From contig NZ_CP045309.1 in the NCBI RefSeq assembly GCF_009671205.1, forward strand, positions 6,652,001 through 6,716,000: DNA of 64,000 bases, given 5' to 3'. The position numbers and the translations under genes are program-made. Below, piece after piece: positions 44,432 through 53,103 of the stretch (positions are counted from its first letter, which is position 1; each line of letters starts with the position of its first letter). The notes under the pieces are model-generated. The model saw nothing but the letters and a program-made list of their open reading frames with translations, was not told the origin of the DNA and ran no database searches. The DNA is from Micromonospora terminaliae. Lineage in GTDB: Bacteria > Actinomycetota > Actinomycetes > Mycobacteriales > Micromonosporaceae.

Positions 44432-44929
44432 TCAGGAGTCCTTGTAGACCGGCAGGCCGAGGCTGCGGCGTACCTTGTCGGCCTGCGTCCCGCCGTCGTG
44501 CGCGGCGGCGGCGCGGATCTCCCGCATCAGCGCCGCGGCGCTCCCGGCCTCGGCGGCGAGCTTCCAGTGCCGCAGCGCCACGTCGTTCTCCTTGAGCAGC
44601 GCGGCGACGGGAGCCTGCGTCGCGGCCGGCCAGTCGGTGGCACGGAGCTGCTCGGCGTGCGCGGCGCTGGTGGTCGCGACCGTGCCGGCCAGCTTGCGCA
44701 CCGTCTGCCACGGCCGGCGCGCCGACAGCGCCTCCTCCAGCTCCTCCAGCGCGGTGTTGTACGGCGCCACGATGGCCAGGTAGCGGCCCTTCGCCTCCTT
44801 CACGGTCAGCGGGGCGGACGCGGTCGGCGACGGGGCCTCCCAGGCCGGCAGGACGGTCGTCCCGGTGTCGCCGCCACCGCAGCCGGCGAGCAGCAGGACC
44901 AGGACCAGGGCGGCGGGCCAGCGGCGCAC
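44432..44929 (-). CDS. putative lipoprotein
   Basis: 165 residues: RRWPAALVLVLLLAGC signal with lipobox LLAGC (Cys17), a short Thr/Pro linker and a helical domain (about 40-160). GTG 44929 has GGGAG five bases upstream, better than the ATG at 44941, which overlaps that site. No recognised domain; probable surface or periplasm-side helical protein. Confidence 0.68.
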   Translation of the reverse strand: MRRWPAALVLVLLLAGCGGGDTGTTVLPAWEAPSPTASAPLTVKEAKGRYLAIVAPYNTALEELEEALSARRPWQTVRKLAGTVATTSAAHAEQLRATDWPAATQAPVAALLKENDVALRHWKLAAEAGSAAALMREIRAAAAHDGGTQADKVRRSLGLPVYKDS

Positions 44930-45004
44930 GGGGTCTCCCATCCGGTGGGGCAGCAGCGGGTCACCGAGTCTAGGGGTGCCCCGGGCGGCCGTGCCGGCCG
45001 CCGA

Positions 45005-45568
45005 CTATTCGGCGACCGGGAGCACGACCTCGTTACGGCGCAGGAACCAGGGCCGCCACGGGGGGTCGAAACGGGCGTACCGGATCGCGCCGGTCGGGCG
45101 CAGGCCCGCGGCGGTGACCGCGCGGCCGAGCGCCGTGGCCCGGCGCTCGAAATTCCGCGCGGTCCACCGCCCGGAGAACCGCATGGCGGCCGCGAGCTGC
45201 GCGGGAATCTCCCGGGTGGTGACCAGCGGGTCCGTCGGTTCGGGCAGCGTGGCCGGGGTGAAGCCCGCCGGCATCACGAACCGCACCAGCCAGCTTCCCG
45301 GCCGGTCGCCCTCCTCCTGGAGCACGGGTGCGGTCATGGCGATCCGCTCCGAGCCCGCGAGCTGCGGCGTCGCCGGCGCGGCCACCGGGACCGCCCGGCG
45401 CGACCGGTTCGCCCCGGAGAGGTACCGGGCCAGCGGCCGGAACGCCGCGCTGCCGGCGGACTCGAACGTCCCCTCGACGCGGACCTCGGCAACCAGGTGG
45501 GCGGGGTAGCGGCGCAGCTCGAACCCCGGATGACGGGCCACCGTGCGGTACGGCTGCCGCTCGGTCAT
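45005..45568 (-). CDS. SOUL family heme-binding protein
   Basis: 187 residues: FELRRYPAHLVAEV near 15-28, a Phe/Leu-rich core, RIAMTAPVLQEE near 75 and RFVMPAGFTPATLPEP near 95, all typical of SOUL/p22HBP proteins that bind tetrapyrroles. No signal peptide, so cytoplasmic. Regulation not visible. Confidence 0.87.
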   Translation of the reverse strand: MTERQPYRTVARHPGFELRRYPAHLVAEVRVEGTFESAGSAAFRPLARYLSGANRSRRAVPVAAPATPQLAGSERIAMTAPVLQEEGDRPGSWLVRFVMPAGFTPATLPEPTDPLVTTREIPAQLAAAMRFSGRWTARNFERRATALGRAVTAAGLRPTGAIRYARFDPPWRPWFLRRNEVVLPVAE

Positions 45569-45752
45569 CGCGCGCCCTCCCGCACTCGGTGGTCCCACCG
45601 CCGACGCTACCGCCGCGCGCCGCCCCGGCCGGCAGCCCCGGCAAAACAACCGCGTCCAGGTGGCGCTGCTCGTGCAGGACGCCGGGTTGGTGTGACCGCC
45701 GGACGGGATTGAACTGCTGCCGTCGCGGGGCCGTACCAGTGGTCGAGGATGT

Positions 45753-45774
45753 GGTGCGGCCGGTCCGCCGCACC
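45753..45774 (+). promoter_or_regulatory. hairpin upstream of the CRND-family gene
   Basis: GGTGCGGC and GCCGCACC are exact complements around CGGTCC, 25 bases before GTG 45800. May be a 5' UTR stem or operator. Confidence 0.35.
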
Positions 45775-45799
45775 GCTGCCGAGCTGCGGGAGGCCTGCC

Positions 45800-46252
45800 G
45801 TGCGAGTTGGTGAGCAGTCGACGGATCCCATCGATCAGATCCTGGGCGAGGTGCCGGTGCCGGCGCCGTTGACCCCCGAGGATGTCCGGCTCGCGGTCCG
45901 GGCGGTGGTGGTGCACGCCGCCGAGGAGTGGCCCGCCGGACCGAAGTGCCGCAACGACGGCGCCTCGTACCCCTGCCGGCTGCACCGGTGGGGGCGGCGC
46001 GTGCTGGAGGCCCACGGCCTCAACGAACGCCAGATCGACGCCCTCGTGCGCCACGGGAACCCGTTCGTGCACGTGCCCTTCCCGTTCGTCCTGACCGGGC
46101 CGTCGGCCGGTCGGCCGACGGCGCCACCGTCCCCGCGCGGCCCGGCCGGCCGGGTCGCCGCACCTCCGGTGCGGCCCGCTCTCCGGCCCGGCGGTACCGG
46201 CCGGCCCGTGGCACCCCCCGCCACCCGGCCGCGCTGGCCCCGGGCGAGCTGA
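45800..46252 (+). CDS. small CRND/YPCRLHRWGRRVL family protein, copy 1
   Basis: 150 residues. The core (about 15-100) contains LTPEDVRLAVRAVVVHAAEEW, CRNDGASYPCRLHRWGRRVL (two Cys) and GLNERQIDALVRHGNP. A disordered Pro/Arg-rich tail follows. GTG 45800 has GGGAGG six bases upstream. Its paralog lies at 54592-54903 and lacks the tail. The two invariant Cys and the basic HRWGRR stretch suggest metal or nucleic-acid binding, but no family name is known to me. Confidence 0.7.
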   Translation: MRVGEQSTDPIDQILGEVPVPAPLTPEDVRLAVRAVVVHAAEEWPAGPKCRNDGASYPCRLHRWGRRVLEAHGLNERQIDALVRHGNPFVHVPFPFVLTGPSAGRPTAPPSPRGPAGRVAAPPVRPALRPGGTGRPVAPPATRPRWPRAS

Positions 46253-46279
46253 CGACTCAGCGCCCCCGGGGCTGCCGAC

Positions 46280-46323
46280 GGCGGCCCGGCGCAGGGAGCC
46301 CCCACCCCTGCGGCCGGGCCGCC
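46280..46323. terminator. bidirectional hairpin terminator
   Basis: GGCGGCCCGGCGCAGGG pairs with CCCTGCGGCCGGGCCGCC with one bulge, between convergent stops at 46252 and 46337. Confidence 0.65.
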
Positions 46324-46336
46324 CTCGACCATCGGC

Positions 46337-47113
46337 TCAGCTCACCCCGCAGTTCGGGGCGGACCAGGTGGTGGTGTTGGCCGACCGGTCCCGGTTGTTC
46401 TCCCGGCGGGAGTCCACGTGGACGTGGTCGCTGTGGCCCGGGTAGCCGGGGCCGAAGAGGCCGCTGAAGCCGTGGCTGCGGGCCGACTTGGCCACCTGGC
46501 ACAGCGTCCGGCTGCGGGAGACCACGTCGGCCGCGGTGCCGTAGAGGTGCTGGCTGTCCGAGGCGCCGCCGACCTGCTGGTTGCAGGCGATGCTGCGGAA
46601 GGCGCTGTTGACGTAGAGCGGCGTGTCACCGAGGCTGCGGCGCAGCGCCTCCAGCTTCCACATGGTGCGCACCGCGTTCTCCCGGGTCGCGGTCGGCGAG
46701 AGCGGGCCCCCGCTCCACCCGCCCTTGCCGCAGCCGTTGTCGAGTTCGGCGTAGCTGAAGTGCTTCGGCGTGCAGTCGTTGTCCTGGAGCTCGTAGATCT
46801 TCGCGAAGGTCTGCGGGCCGGCGACGCCGTCGGCGCGGAGCCCGTACGCGGACTGGAAGCGCCGGACCGCGGCCGCCGTCTCGGGCCCGTAGCTGCCGTC
46901 GACCCGGACGATGTCCCGGTAGGCGGCCCAGCCGGCCACGCGGATCTGGAGTTGCCGGACGTCCTCGCCGGAGCGCCCCTGGTAGAGGTTCCGGTTCCAG
47001 GTGTAGCAGCCGTCGGCGTGAGCCGCCGGCGCGGCGACGACCGTGGCGATCGCGGCCCCGGGCAGGGCCAGCGCGAACGCGACGGCCGCCCGCTTGAGCA
47101 TGTTGACGCGCAC
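46337..47113 (-). CDS. secreted peptidoglycan-binding M15 peptidase
   Basis: 258 residues: Sec signal (about 1-33, ending APAAHA), PG_binding_1 domain (SGEDVRQLQIRVAGWAAY to about 105) and an M15-type zinc DD-carboxypeptidase domain with SQHLYGTAADV (His and Asp ligands) and HSDHVHVD (final His). GTG 47113 is chosen for GGAGG six bases upstream; ATG 47101 is further away. Predicted cell-wall hydrolase cutting D-Ala-D-Ala type bonds. Confidence 0.82.
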   Translation of the reverse strand: MRVNMLKRAAVAFALALPGAAIATVVAAPAAHADGCYTWNRNLYQGRSGEDVRQLQIRVAGWAAYRDIVRVDGSYGPETAAAVRRFQSAYGLRADGVAGPQTFAKIYELQDNDCTPKHFSYAELDNGCGKGGWSGGPLSPTATRENAVRTMWKLEALRRSLGDTPLYVNSAFRSIACNQQVGGASDSQHLYGTAADVVSRSRTLCQVAKSARSHGFSGLFGPGYPGHSDHVHVDSRRENNRDRSANTTTWSAPNCGVS

Positions 47114-47395
47114 AGAGTTCCTCCCGGTTGGAGAGATGTGGGGTTGGGACGGGACATCGACCGGGAAGTCCCGTACTTCCACCGTGACAGCAGTGCTGAC
47201 GGTTCGTGGCGGATAACCGGAATTGCTCTCGCATTCGCCGACTGCTGGTATTACCGGTGAATTGGGGTGAATGCGAAACGCCCATTCCACCCCGGAAGCG
47301 CGCGCCGGTGACGGGATCCGCCATTCGGTGACACCGAGGGTGATGTCGCCTTGTCGCCCCGGGCCGGTAACGTCTGCGTGCGAGGCGGGGGAGGT

Positions 47396-48043
47396 GTGGC
47401 GTTGGCGCGTGGTGGCGTCTTCTGCATAGAGGGTCAGTGGCACCGGGACCTCAACGAGCGCGGTTCCGTCCTGCCCACCCTCGAACTGCTCGAACGGCTG
47501 GGCCGGATCCGTTTCATCCACAAGGACGCCGCCACCCGCGACGAGCTCTTCTACTTCCTCGACCGCTGGCTGCTCAAGCAGTACGCCGACTACCGGGTCG
47601 GCTTCTTCGCGATGCACGGCGAGCCGAGCCGGCTCTGCCTCACCGACTGGGACTCGGTCGAGCTGGCCGACGTCGCCCAGCGGATGGCCGGCCGCTGCGA
47701 GGGACGCCGCCTCTACTTCGGCAGCTGCTCGGTGCTGCGCGCGTCCGACGCCGCGCTGCGTGACTTCCTCGACGTCACGGGCGCCGCGCTGGTCTGCGGC
47801 TTCACCCGCGAGGTGGACTGGGTCGAGTCCGCCGCCTTCGAGACCGTGCTGCTCGACGTGCTGGCCAACGGGCAGCGGCACAACGCCGCCGAGCTGCGGA
47901 TGGGCTCGGCGCACTGGGCGCCGCTGGCCTCCTACCTCGGCTTCCGGGTGATCTACGCCAACGGCCGCGCCTGGCGGGCGAGCGCGCAGCCGCGCGTACC
48001 CGCGCAGGCCTCCCCGCGCCGGGCCGCCGGGCGTCCCCGCTGA
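47396..48043 (+). CDS. DUF6642-like hypothetical protein
   Basis: About 215 residues. GVFCIEGQWHRDLNERGSVL, RFIHKDAATRDELFYFLDRW and DYRVGFFAMHGEPSRL are the main motifs and fit, from memory, an actinobacterial DUF6642-type family; YFGSCSVLRA near 110 looks like a CHAT-caspase-like GxC motif, with the preceding FFAMHG as the possible His motif. If real, this would be a caspase-fold protein. The start is uncertain: GTG 47396 or TTG 47402 next to GGGGGAGG. Confidence 0.6.
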   Translation: MALARGGVFCIEGQWHRDLNERGSVLPTLELLERLGRIRFIHKDAATRDELFYFLDRWLLKQYADYRVGFFAMHGEPSRLCLTDWDSVELADVAQRMAGRCEGRRLYFGSCSVLRASDAALRDFLDVTGAALVCGFTREVDWVESAAFETVLLDVLANGQRHNAAELRMGSAHWAPLASYLGFRVIYANGRAWRASAQPRVPAQASPRRAAGRPR

Positions 48044-48063
48044 GGCCCGCCCGGCCGGCCTGG

Positions 48064-48069
48064 TAGAAC
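48064..48069 (+). promoter_or_regulatory. leaderless -10 box (TAGAAC)
   Basis: Six bases before ATG 48076. Confidence 0.5.
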
Positions 48070-48075
48070 CGAGGC

Positions 48076-48540
48076 ATGGCACGCAGCATCGCGACCAACA
48101 CCCGGGTCGACCGGGACGCCCTCGTCGAGTTCCTCCGCCCCCGGCACCGGGTCGTGCTCCTGACGACCCGCGCCGACGGCCGGCCCCAGTCCTCCCCGGT
48201 CTCCTGCGGGGTGGACGGCGAGGGGCGGCTGGTGATCTCCACCTATCCGGAGCGGGCCAAGGTCAGGAACATCCGCCGCGACCCGCGGGTCTCCGCGTGC
48301 GTGCTCTCCGACGACTGGAACGGGCCGTGGGTCCAGGTCGACGGCACCGCCGAGGTGCTCGACCTGCCGGAGGCGCTCGACCCGCTGGTGGACTACTTCC
48401 GCAGCATCTCCGGTGAGCACCCGGACTGGGACGAGTACCGCGAGGCGATGGTCAGGCAGGGCAAGTCCCTGATCCGGGTGACCATCGACACCTGGGGGCC
48501 GATCGCCACCGGCGGCTTCCCCGCCCGCCTGGCCGACTGA
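48076..48540 (+). CDS. PPOX class F420-dependent oxidoreductase
   Basis: 154-residue split-barrel flavin/F420 enzyme: VVLLTTRADGRPQSSPVS near 26-43, ERAKVRNIRRDPRVSACV near 59-76 and WVQVDGTAEV near 85. Family members reduce or oxidise small molecules with F420H2, or bind the deazaflavin. Converges on the NmrA-like gene with two bases between stops. Confidence 0.85.
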   Translation: MARSIATNTRVDRDALVEFLRPRHRVVLLTTRADGRPQSSPVSCGVDGEGRLVISTYPERAKVRNIRRDPRVSACVLSDDWNGPWVQVDGTAEVLDLPEALDPLVDYFRSISGEHPDWDEYREAMVRQGKSLIRVTIDTWGPIATGGFPARLAD

Positions 48541-48542
48541 CC

Positions 48543-49184
48543 TCAGTACGCGGCCGTGAAGCGCGCGTTGCCGAACCGCGGGTTCTCGATCTCGTCGACG
48601 ATCGCCACGGCCAGGTCCTCGTAGGTGAGCACCGACCGGCCCTGCGCGTCGGTGACCGGGTGGTCGGTGCCGGTCCGGTAGTGGCCGGTCCGCTCGCCCG
48701 GGTGGAACTCCAGCGGCGGCGGTGAGACGTACGTCCAGGTCACCCCGTCGGCCGAGGAGCGGTAGATCTCCAGGGCGTCGGCCTGGCCCTCGGCCGAGTC
48801 CCGGTACTCCTCCGGGAAGTCCGGCTCGTCGAGGTACCGGGTGCCCTTCGGGGTCAGCAACGTCGCCCCGCCCCCCACGTGGATCACCCGCGGCGGGTCG
48901 GGCAGCTCGCGCAGCGTGTCGACCACGGTCCGGGCCGCGTCGCGCCACAGGTCCCGCTCGCCGCCGCCGATGGCCACCACGAACACGTCGGCCTCCCCGG
49001 CCAGCTCCCGTACGCTCCGGGCCGAGGTCGCGTCACCGGTCACCGTGCGGACCCCGGGCGGCAGGTAGCTGGTCGCCTCCGGGCGGCGTACCGCCGCCGT
49101 GACCCGGTGCCCCCGCTCTACCGCCTCGGCGGCGATCCGCGAGCCCGCGGTGCCGCCGGCGCCGAACACGACGATCTCGCTCAT
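48543..49184 (-). CDS. NAD(P)-binding NmrA/SDR-like reductase
   Basis: 213 residues with FGAGGTAGSRI near 7-17 and a short atypical-SDR fold (HVGGGATLLTPKG near 101, RTGTDHPVTDAQGRSVLTYEDLA split near 170-190). Similar to YwnB/flavin-reductase-like proteins. A TAGCCT -10 box seven bases before ATG 49184 indicates leaderless transcription. Confidence 0.82.
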   Translation of the reverse strand: MSEIVVFGAGGTAGSRIAAEAVERGHRVTAAVRRPEATSYLPPGVRTVTGDATSARSVRELAGEADVFVVAIGGGERDLWRDAARTVVDTLRELPDPPRVIHVGGGATLLTPKGTRYLDEPDFPEEYRDSAEGQADALEIYRSSADGVTWTYVSPPPLEFHPGERTGHYRTGTDHPVTDAQGRSVLTYEDLAVAIVDEIENPRFGNARFTAAY

Positions 49185-49208
49185 GCTCCCCAGGCTAGGG
49201 AGCGGGCC

Positions 49209-49243
49209 GCCCGGCCGGTGCCGTTCCGACGAACCGGCCGGGC
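49209..49243 (-). terminator. hairpin terminator of the serine hydrolase gene
   Basis: Perfect 11-bp stem (49209-49219 with 49233-49243) and a 13-base loop, just after the stop at 49253 on the minus strand. Confidence 0.6.
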
Positions 49244-49252
49244 GTCCGGTGA

Positions 49253-50485
49253 TCAGTCGACCAGGGCCGAGTAGACGAGCTGGCGCAGCTGGGGGCGGAG
49301 CGGGTAGGTGCTCGACGGCATGAGCTGGGTGAAGAGCAGCGCCGTGACCTCCTCCACCGGATCCACCCAGAAGGCGGTGCTGGCCAGGCCGCCCCAGTAG
49401 TACTCGCCCACGCTGCTCGGCACCCGCGACGGCACCGGGTCGAGCACGACGGCGAAGCCCAGCCCGAAGCCGACCCCGTCGAGGATGGTCTCGGCGAAGC
49501 CGTCCGGGGAGAACGAGCCCAGGTCCCGGTTGCCGGGCAGGTGGTTGCGGGTCATGAAGCGCACGGTGCGGGGACCGAGCAGGCGGACCCCGTCCAGCTC
49601 GCCGCCGCGCAGCAGGAACTGGGTGAACCGGTGGTAGTCGGCGGCCGTGGAGACCAGCCCGCCGCCGCCGGAGAGGCAGTCCGGCGCGCTCAGCGCGTAC
49701 CGGCCGACCGTGTCGGCGCGGACCGCCTGGCCGGTGGCCGGGTGCGGCATGTAGAGCGCGGCGAGGCGCTTCGCCTCCGGCTCGTCGACCCACCAGCGGG
49801 TGTCGGTCATGCCCAGCGGCTGGAAGATCCGCTCCGCGAAGAACGCGTCCAGCGACTGCCCGGAGACCACCTCGACGAGCCGGCCCAGCACGTCGGTGGA
49901 GACGCCGTAGTTCCAGCTCGTGCCCGGCTGGAAGAGCAGCGGCAGGCGGGCCATGCCCCGGGTCGCCTCGGCCAGGTCCGCCCCGGCCGGCACGCCCAGG
50001 TCGAAGCCCGCCGCCCGGTAGAGGCCGTCGACCACGCTGACCTGGGCGAAGCCGTAGGTCAGGCCGGCGGTGTGGGTGAGCAGGTGCCAGACCCGGATCG
50101 GCTCGACCGCCGGGACCGTGAAGGGCTTGAGCACCGAACCGCGGTCGTAGACCCGTACGTCGGCGAACTCCGGCAGCCAGCGGCTGATCGGGTCGTTCAG
50201 CTCGAGCCGGCCCTCCTCCCACAGCATCATGGCGGCGACCGAGGTGATCGGCTTGGTCATCGAGTAGATGCGCCAGAGGGTGTCCGGCTCGACCGGCGCG
50301 CCGGCCTCCCGGTCCCGCAGCCCGTACGTCGAGGAGTGGGCGATCTCGCCCCGGCGGGTCACCACGATCTGCCACCCGGCGAGCCGGCCGTCGTCGACGT
50401 ACCTGCCGAAGTGCTCGTCGATCCGCGCCAGCCGGGCGGGGTCGAAGCCGATACGGGCCGGGTCGGTGCTCACTGCGACGCTCAC
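49253..50485 (-). CDS. class C beta-lactamase-related serine hydrolase
   Basis: 410 residues with SMTK as catalytic SxxK near 78, WNYGVSTDVLG as the Tyr motif near 180 and the C-terminal YYWGGLASTAFWVDP replacing the KTG box, as in EstB-type esterases. No signal peptide. GTG 50485 lies seven bases from a TAGGTT -10 box. Probable cytoplasmic esterase or peptidase rather than a resistance enzyme. Confidence 0.85.
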   Translation of the reverse strand: MSVAVSTDPARIGFDPARLARIDEHFGRYVDDGRLAGWQIVVTRRGEIAHSSTYGLRDREAGAPVEPDTLWRIYSMTKPITSVAAMMLWEEGRLELNDPISRWLPEFADVRVYDRGSVLKPFTVPAVEPIRVWHLLTHTAGLTYGFAQVSVVDGLYRAAGFDLGVPAGADLAEATRGMARLPLLFQPGTSWNYGVSTDVLGRLVEVVSGQSLDAFFAERIFQPLGMTDTRWWVDEPEAKRLAALYMPHPATGQAVRADTVGRYALSAPDCLSGGGGLVSTAADYHRFTQFLLRGGELDGVRLLGPRTVRFMTRNHLPGNRDLGSFSPDGFAETILDGVGFGLGFAVVLDPVPSRVPSSVGEYYWGGLASTAFWVDPVEEVTALLFTQLMPSSTYPLRPQLRQLVYSALVD

Positions 50486-50492
50486 GAAGCCG

Positions 50493-50544
50493 AACCTACC
50501 GGCCGGTACGGCGAGCGGGAAGTGTCGGCCGGCCACACTAGTCT
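50493..50544. promoter_or_regulatory. divergent leaderless promoters
   Basis: TAGGTT on the minus strand (50493-50498) for the hydrolase and TAGTCT on the plus strand (50539-50544) for the pentapeptide gene, each seven bases from its start. Confidence 0.5.
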
Positions 50545-50551
50545 CGGCCGC

Positions 50552-51145
50552 ATGCCGGAAGCCGTCGAGGACGTCACCTACCGCCACGAGGACTGGTACG
50601 CCGAGGAGCTGGTCGACCGGCACTTCGTCCGGTGCGAGTTCTTCCACGTCGACCTCACCGAGGCGGTCAGCCAGGGCGCCACCTTCACCGAGTGTGTCTT
50701 CGGCAACGTGGCCCTCAACGCCTCCCGGCACACCGACTCGGCCTTCACCCGCTGCACCTTCAAGCGGTGCAACCTCTTCGAGGCCGAGTTCACCGGGTGC
50801 AAGCTGGTCGGCAGCACGTTCGACCAGTGCGACCTGCGCCCGCTGCGGGTCGACGGCGGCGACTGGTCCTTCGTCGCGCTGCCCGGCGCCGACCTGCGCG
50901 GCGTGCGCATCACCGACGCGCGCCTGCGCGAGGCCGACCTGACCGGCGCCGACCTGACCGGCGCGGTGCTCACCGGCCTCGACCTCTCCGGCGCCCAGCT
51001 GCACGCCGCCAAACTGATCCGCGCCGACCTGCGCGGCAGCGACCTGAGCGCGCTCGATCCGACGGCCGTGGAGCGGGCCGGCGCGGTCGTCGACGCCGAG
51101 CAGGCCGTCGTGCTCGCGCAGGCGCTGGGCTTCGAGATCCGCTGA
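50552..51145 (+). CDS. pentapeptide repeat protein
   Basis: 197 residues, mostly A(D/N)LxX pentapeptide coils: an early Cys-rich series (CEFFHVDL, ECVFGNVAL, RCTFKRCNLFEAEF) and a later regular series (LREADLTGADLTGAVLTGLDLSGAQ, split). Forms a right-handed beta-helix; some relatives protect DNA gyrase, but most are uncharacterised. Leaderless start at ATG 50552. Confidence 0.88.
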   Translation: MPEAVEDVTYRHEDWYAEELVDRHFVRCEFFHVDLTEAVSQGATFTECVFGNVALNASRHTDSAFTRCTFKRCNLFEAEFTGCKLVGSTFDQCDLRPLRVDGGDWSFVALPGADLRGVRITDARLREADLTGADLTGAVLTGLDLSGAQLHAAKLIRADLRGSDLSALDPTAVERAGAVVDAEQAVVLAQALGFEIR

Positions 51146-51197
51146 CCCGCCGGGAAAGGCGCCGCGGGTTGTCAGTTTTTCCGGCCAGACTGGCCGC

Positions 51198-51650
51198 ATG
51201 ACGTGGTGGTCCGACCTGGTGGCAGCCGAACCCGACTTCGCCGCGCGGGTGCGCGCCCGTTTCGCCGTCCGCAAGCACGGCACGATGGCGACCCTGCGGC
51301 GGGACGGCTCGCCGCGGATCAGCGGCACGGAGTTCGACTTCGGCGACGACGGGCAGCTCCGCCTGGGCAGCATGGCCGGCGCGCTGAAGGCGCTCGACCT
51401 GCGCCGCGACCCGCGGGTGGCGCTGCACTGCCCGACCGAGGACGCTCCGGAGGACGACCCGGCCTCCTGGGCGGGCGACGCGAAGATCGCCGGCCGGGCG
51501 CACGAGGAGCCGGCCGGCGAGGACGGTTCGCACCGGTTCCGCGTCGAGGTGACCGAGGTGGTGCTGACGCGGGTCGGTGACCCGCCCGACCATCTGGTGA
51601 TCGAGAGCTGGCACCCGGACCGTGGCCTGCGGCGGCGGGAGCGGCGCTGA
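51198..51650 (+). CDS. pyridoxamine 5'-phosphate oxidase-like FMN-binding protein
   Basis: 150-residue split-barrel protein: HGTMATLRRDGSPRISGTEF near 27-46, GSMAGALKALDLRRDPRVAL near 57-76 and RFRVEVTEVVLTRVG near 112. Likely an FMN/F420-binding oxidoreductase. It begins 52 bases after the pentapeptide gene. Confidence 0.82.
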   Translation: MTWWSDLVAAEPDFAARVRARFAVRKHGTMATLRRDGSPRISGTEFDFGDDGQLRLGSMAGALKALDLRRDPRVALHCPTEDAPEDDPASWAGDAKIAGRAHEEPAGEDGSHRFRVEVTEVVLTRVGDPPDHLVIESWHPDRGLRRRERR

Positions 51651-51768
51651 CGGGCACTGTCGGGAAGATGCCTCCGGCTGGCGGCTTCTCGAAGATCGAG
51701 GTGTGTGTCATCCTCCCTGCGGCGGGCCACGGGACGGCCGCCCGCGCCGGTGGCCGAGGGAGGGGTCG

Positions 51769-52983
51769 GTGGCTGAGGACGAACTCACGCAGACCGGTAT
51801 CCGGGTCGGCGGTTGGCTGCCCGCCGTACCGGCCGGGCCGACCCGCCCGCCCGAGCCGCCGCCGGGCCCGCGCCGGCTGTCCGGCGACCCCGACGCCCCG
51901 GCGGCCGGGCCGCCTACCCCCGACCCGCGGGCGGCCTCCAACGAGGAGGCGGTCCCGGACGCGCCTGTGGTCCCGTCGCGCCCGGCCGGGTCGTCCCCGG
52001 CCCTGGAGCCGGGCGCCGGCGTGTCACCGGCCGCCGCACCGGGCCGCGACCCTGACCTGCCGGTGACCGGCGATCCCGGCGCGCCGAAGGCCGGACCGAA
52101 GCCCCCCGCGCCGGTGCGGCACTCCGCCCCGGAGGGCGTCACGGCCCGGCTCGCCGGGCTGGTCGGCCCGGCCACGGCCCGGGTTCGCACCGCGGTCGGC
52201 GTCGCGCCCGACCGCCGGGCCACCCGCGTCGGCGCGGCCCGGGCCCGCCGTCGCAGGCGCCGGCTGGTCCTCGCCGGGGCGGCGCTGACCGCACTGGTGC
52301 TGGTGCTGGCATACGCCGGTCGGGGCGCCGAACCGGACGGCGGCCGTACCGTGACGGCGACCGCGCCCACCCTCCCGGCGCCGGAGCCGACCGCGGCGCC
52401 GCCCACCGTGGTGCCGGTGACCGGTGGCCCGGCCCTCCCCGGCGGGCCGCTGCTGAACCTGGACCAGGAGGCGCTGCCGGCGTCGGTGTCGCTGACCGCG
52501 CTCGGCGCCCGGGACTGGCGGCACTGGGGTGGCACCGGTGCGGGGAGCGTGCAGCGCAAGCAGCGCGGCACTGGTGAGATCGGCGACCCGGGCGGCGACC
52601 GCCTGGAGCACAACGCCGCCGTCGCCGCTCTCACCTGGACCGACGGCACGCCGACGGCCCGGCAGCAGGGGACCCGGTCGGGAGTCTTCCAGCGTGGCGC
52701 GGGAAAGACCTTCACGCTGAGCGTGGCCGGCAGCGACGACCTGAGGACCGTCCGGCTCTTCGTCGGCGCGTTCTCGGCCGGCGCCCGGCTCGATGTGCGG
52801 TTGTCCGGCGGGGGCGACCCGGCCGTCCGCGAGGTCGCACTCGCCGCCGGCGATCGCTTCTTCCAGTACGTCATCCACTTCCGCGCGCCGCGCGGCCAGC
52901 GGCTGCTGATCACCTGGCGGGCGCTCACCGTGGTGGGTGGGGAGAACGACGGGGTCACGCTGGAGGCGGTCACGGTGAGTTGA
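51769..52983 (+). CDS. single-pass membrane protein with extracellular DWxxWG domain, copy 1
   Basis: 404 residues: long Pro/Ala/Gly-rich cytoplasmic N-terminus (about 1-155), basic ARARRRRRRL, one helix (about 165-184), a Pro/Thr linker and a C-terminal beta-rich domain (about 235-404) containing ARDWRHWGG, LTWTDGTPTARQQGT, FTLSVAGSDDLRTVRLFVG and LITWRAL. It shares this domain with the next gene. GTG 51769 has GGGAGGGG upstream. The domain may bind glycans (inference); function unknown. Confidence 0.7.
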   Translation: MAEDELTQTGIRVGGWLPAVPAGPTRPPEPPPGPRRLSGDPDAPAAGPPTPDPRAASNEEAVPDAPVVPSRPAGSSPALEPGAGVSPAAAPGRDPDLPVTGDPGAPKAGPKPPAPVRHSAPEGVTARLAGLVGPATARVRTAVGVAPDRRATRVGAARARRRRRRLVLAGAALTALVLVLAYAGRGAEPDGGRTVTATAPTLPAPEPTAAPPTVVPVTGGPALPGGPLLNLDQEALPASVSLTALGARDWRHWGGTGAGSVQRKQRGTGEIGDPGGDRLEHNAAVAALTWTDGTPTARQQGTRSGVFQRGAGKTFTLSVAGSDDLRTVRLFVGAFSAGARLDVRLSGGGDPAVREVALAAGDRFFQYVIHFRAPRGQRLLITWRALTVVGGENDGVTLEAVTVS

Positions 52984-53103
52984 GCCCGCCGTCGCTACCG
53001 ATTGGTAACGAGATGGAAATGCCCTCCGCCGACATATGGCGCACCGACGCCCATGATGGAAACGTGAACCGGCGGCCGGAGCGCGGCGGTGAGCGGAGGT
53101 TCG

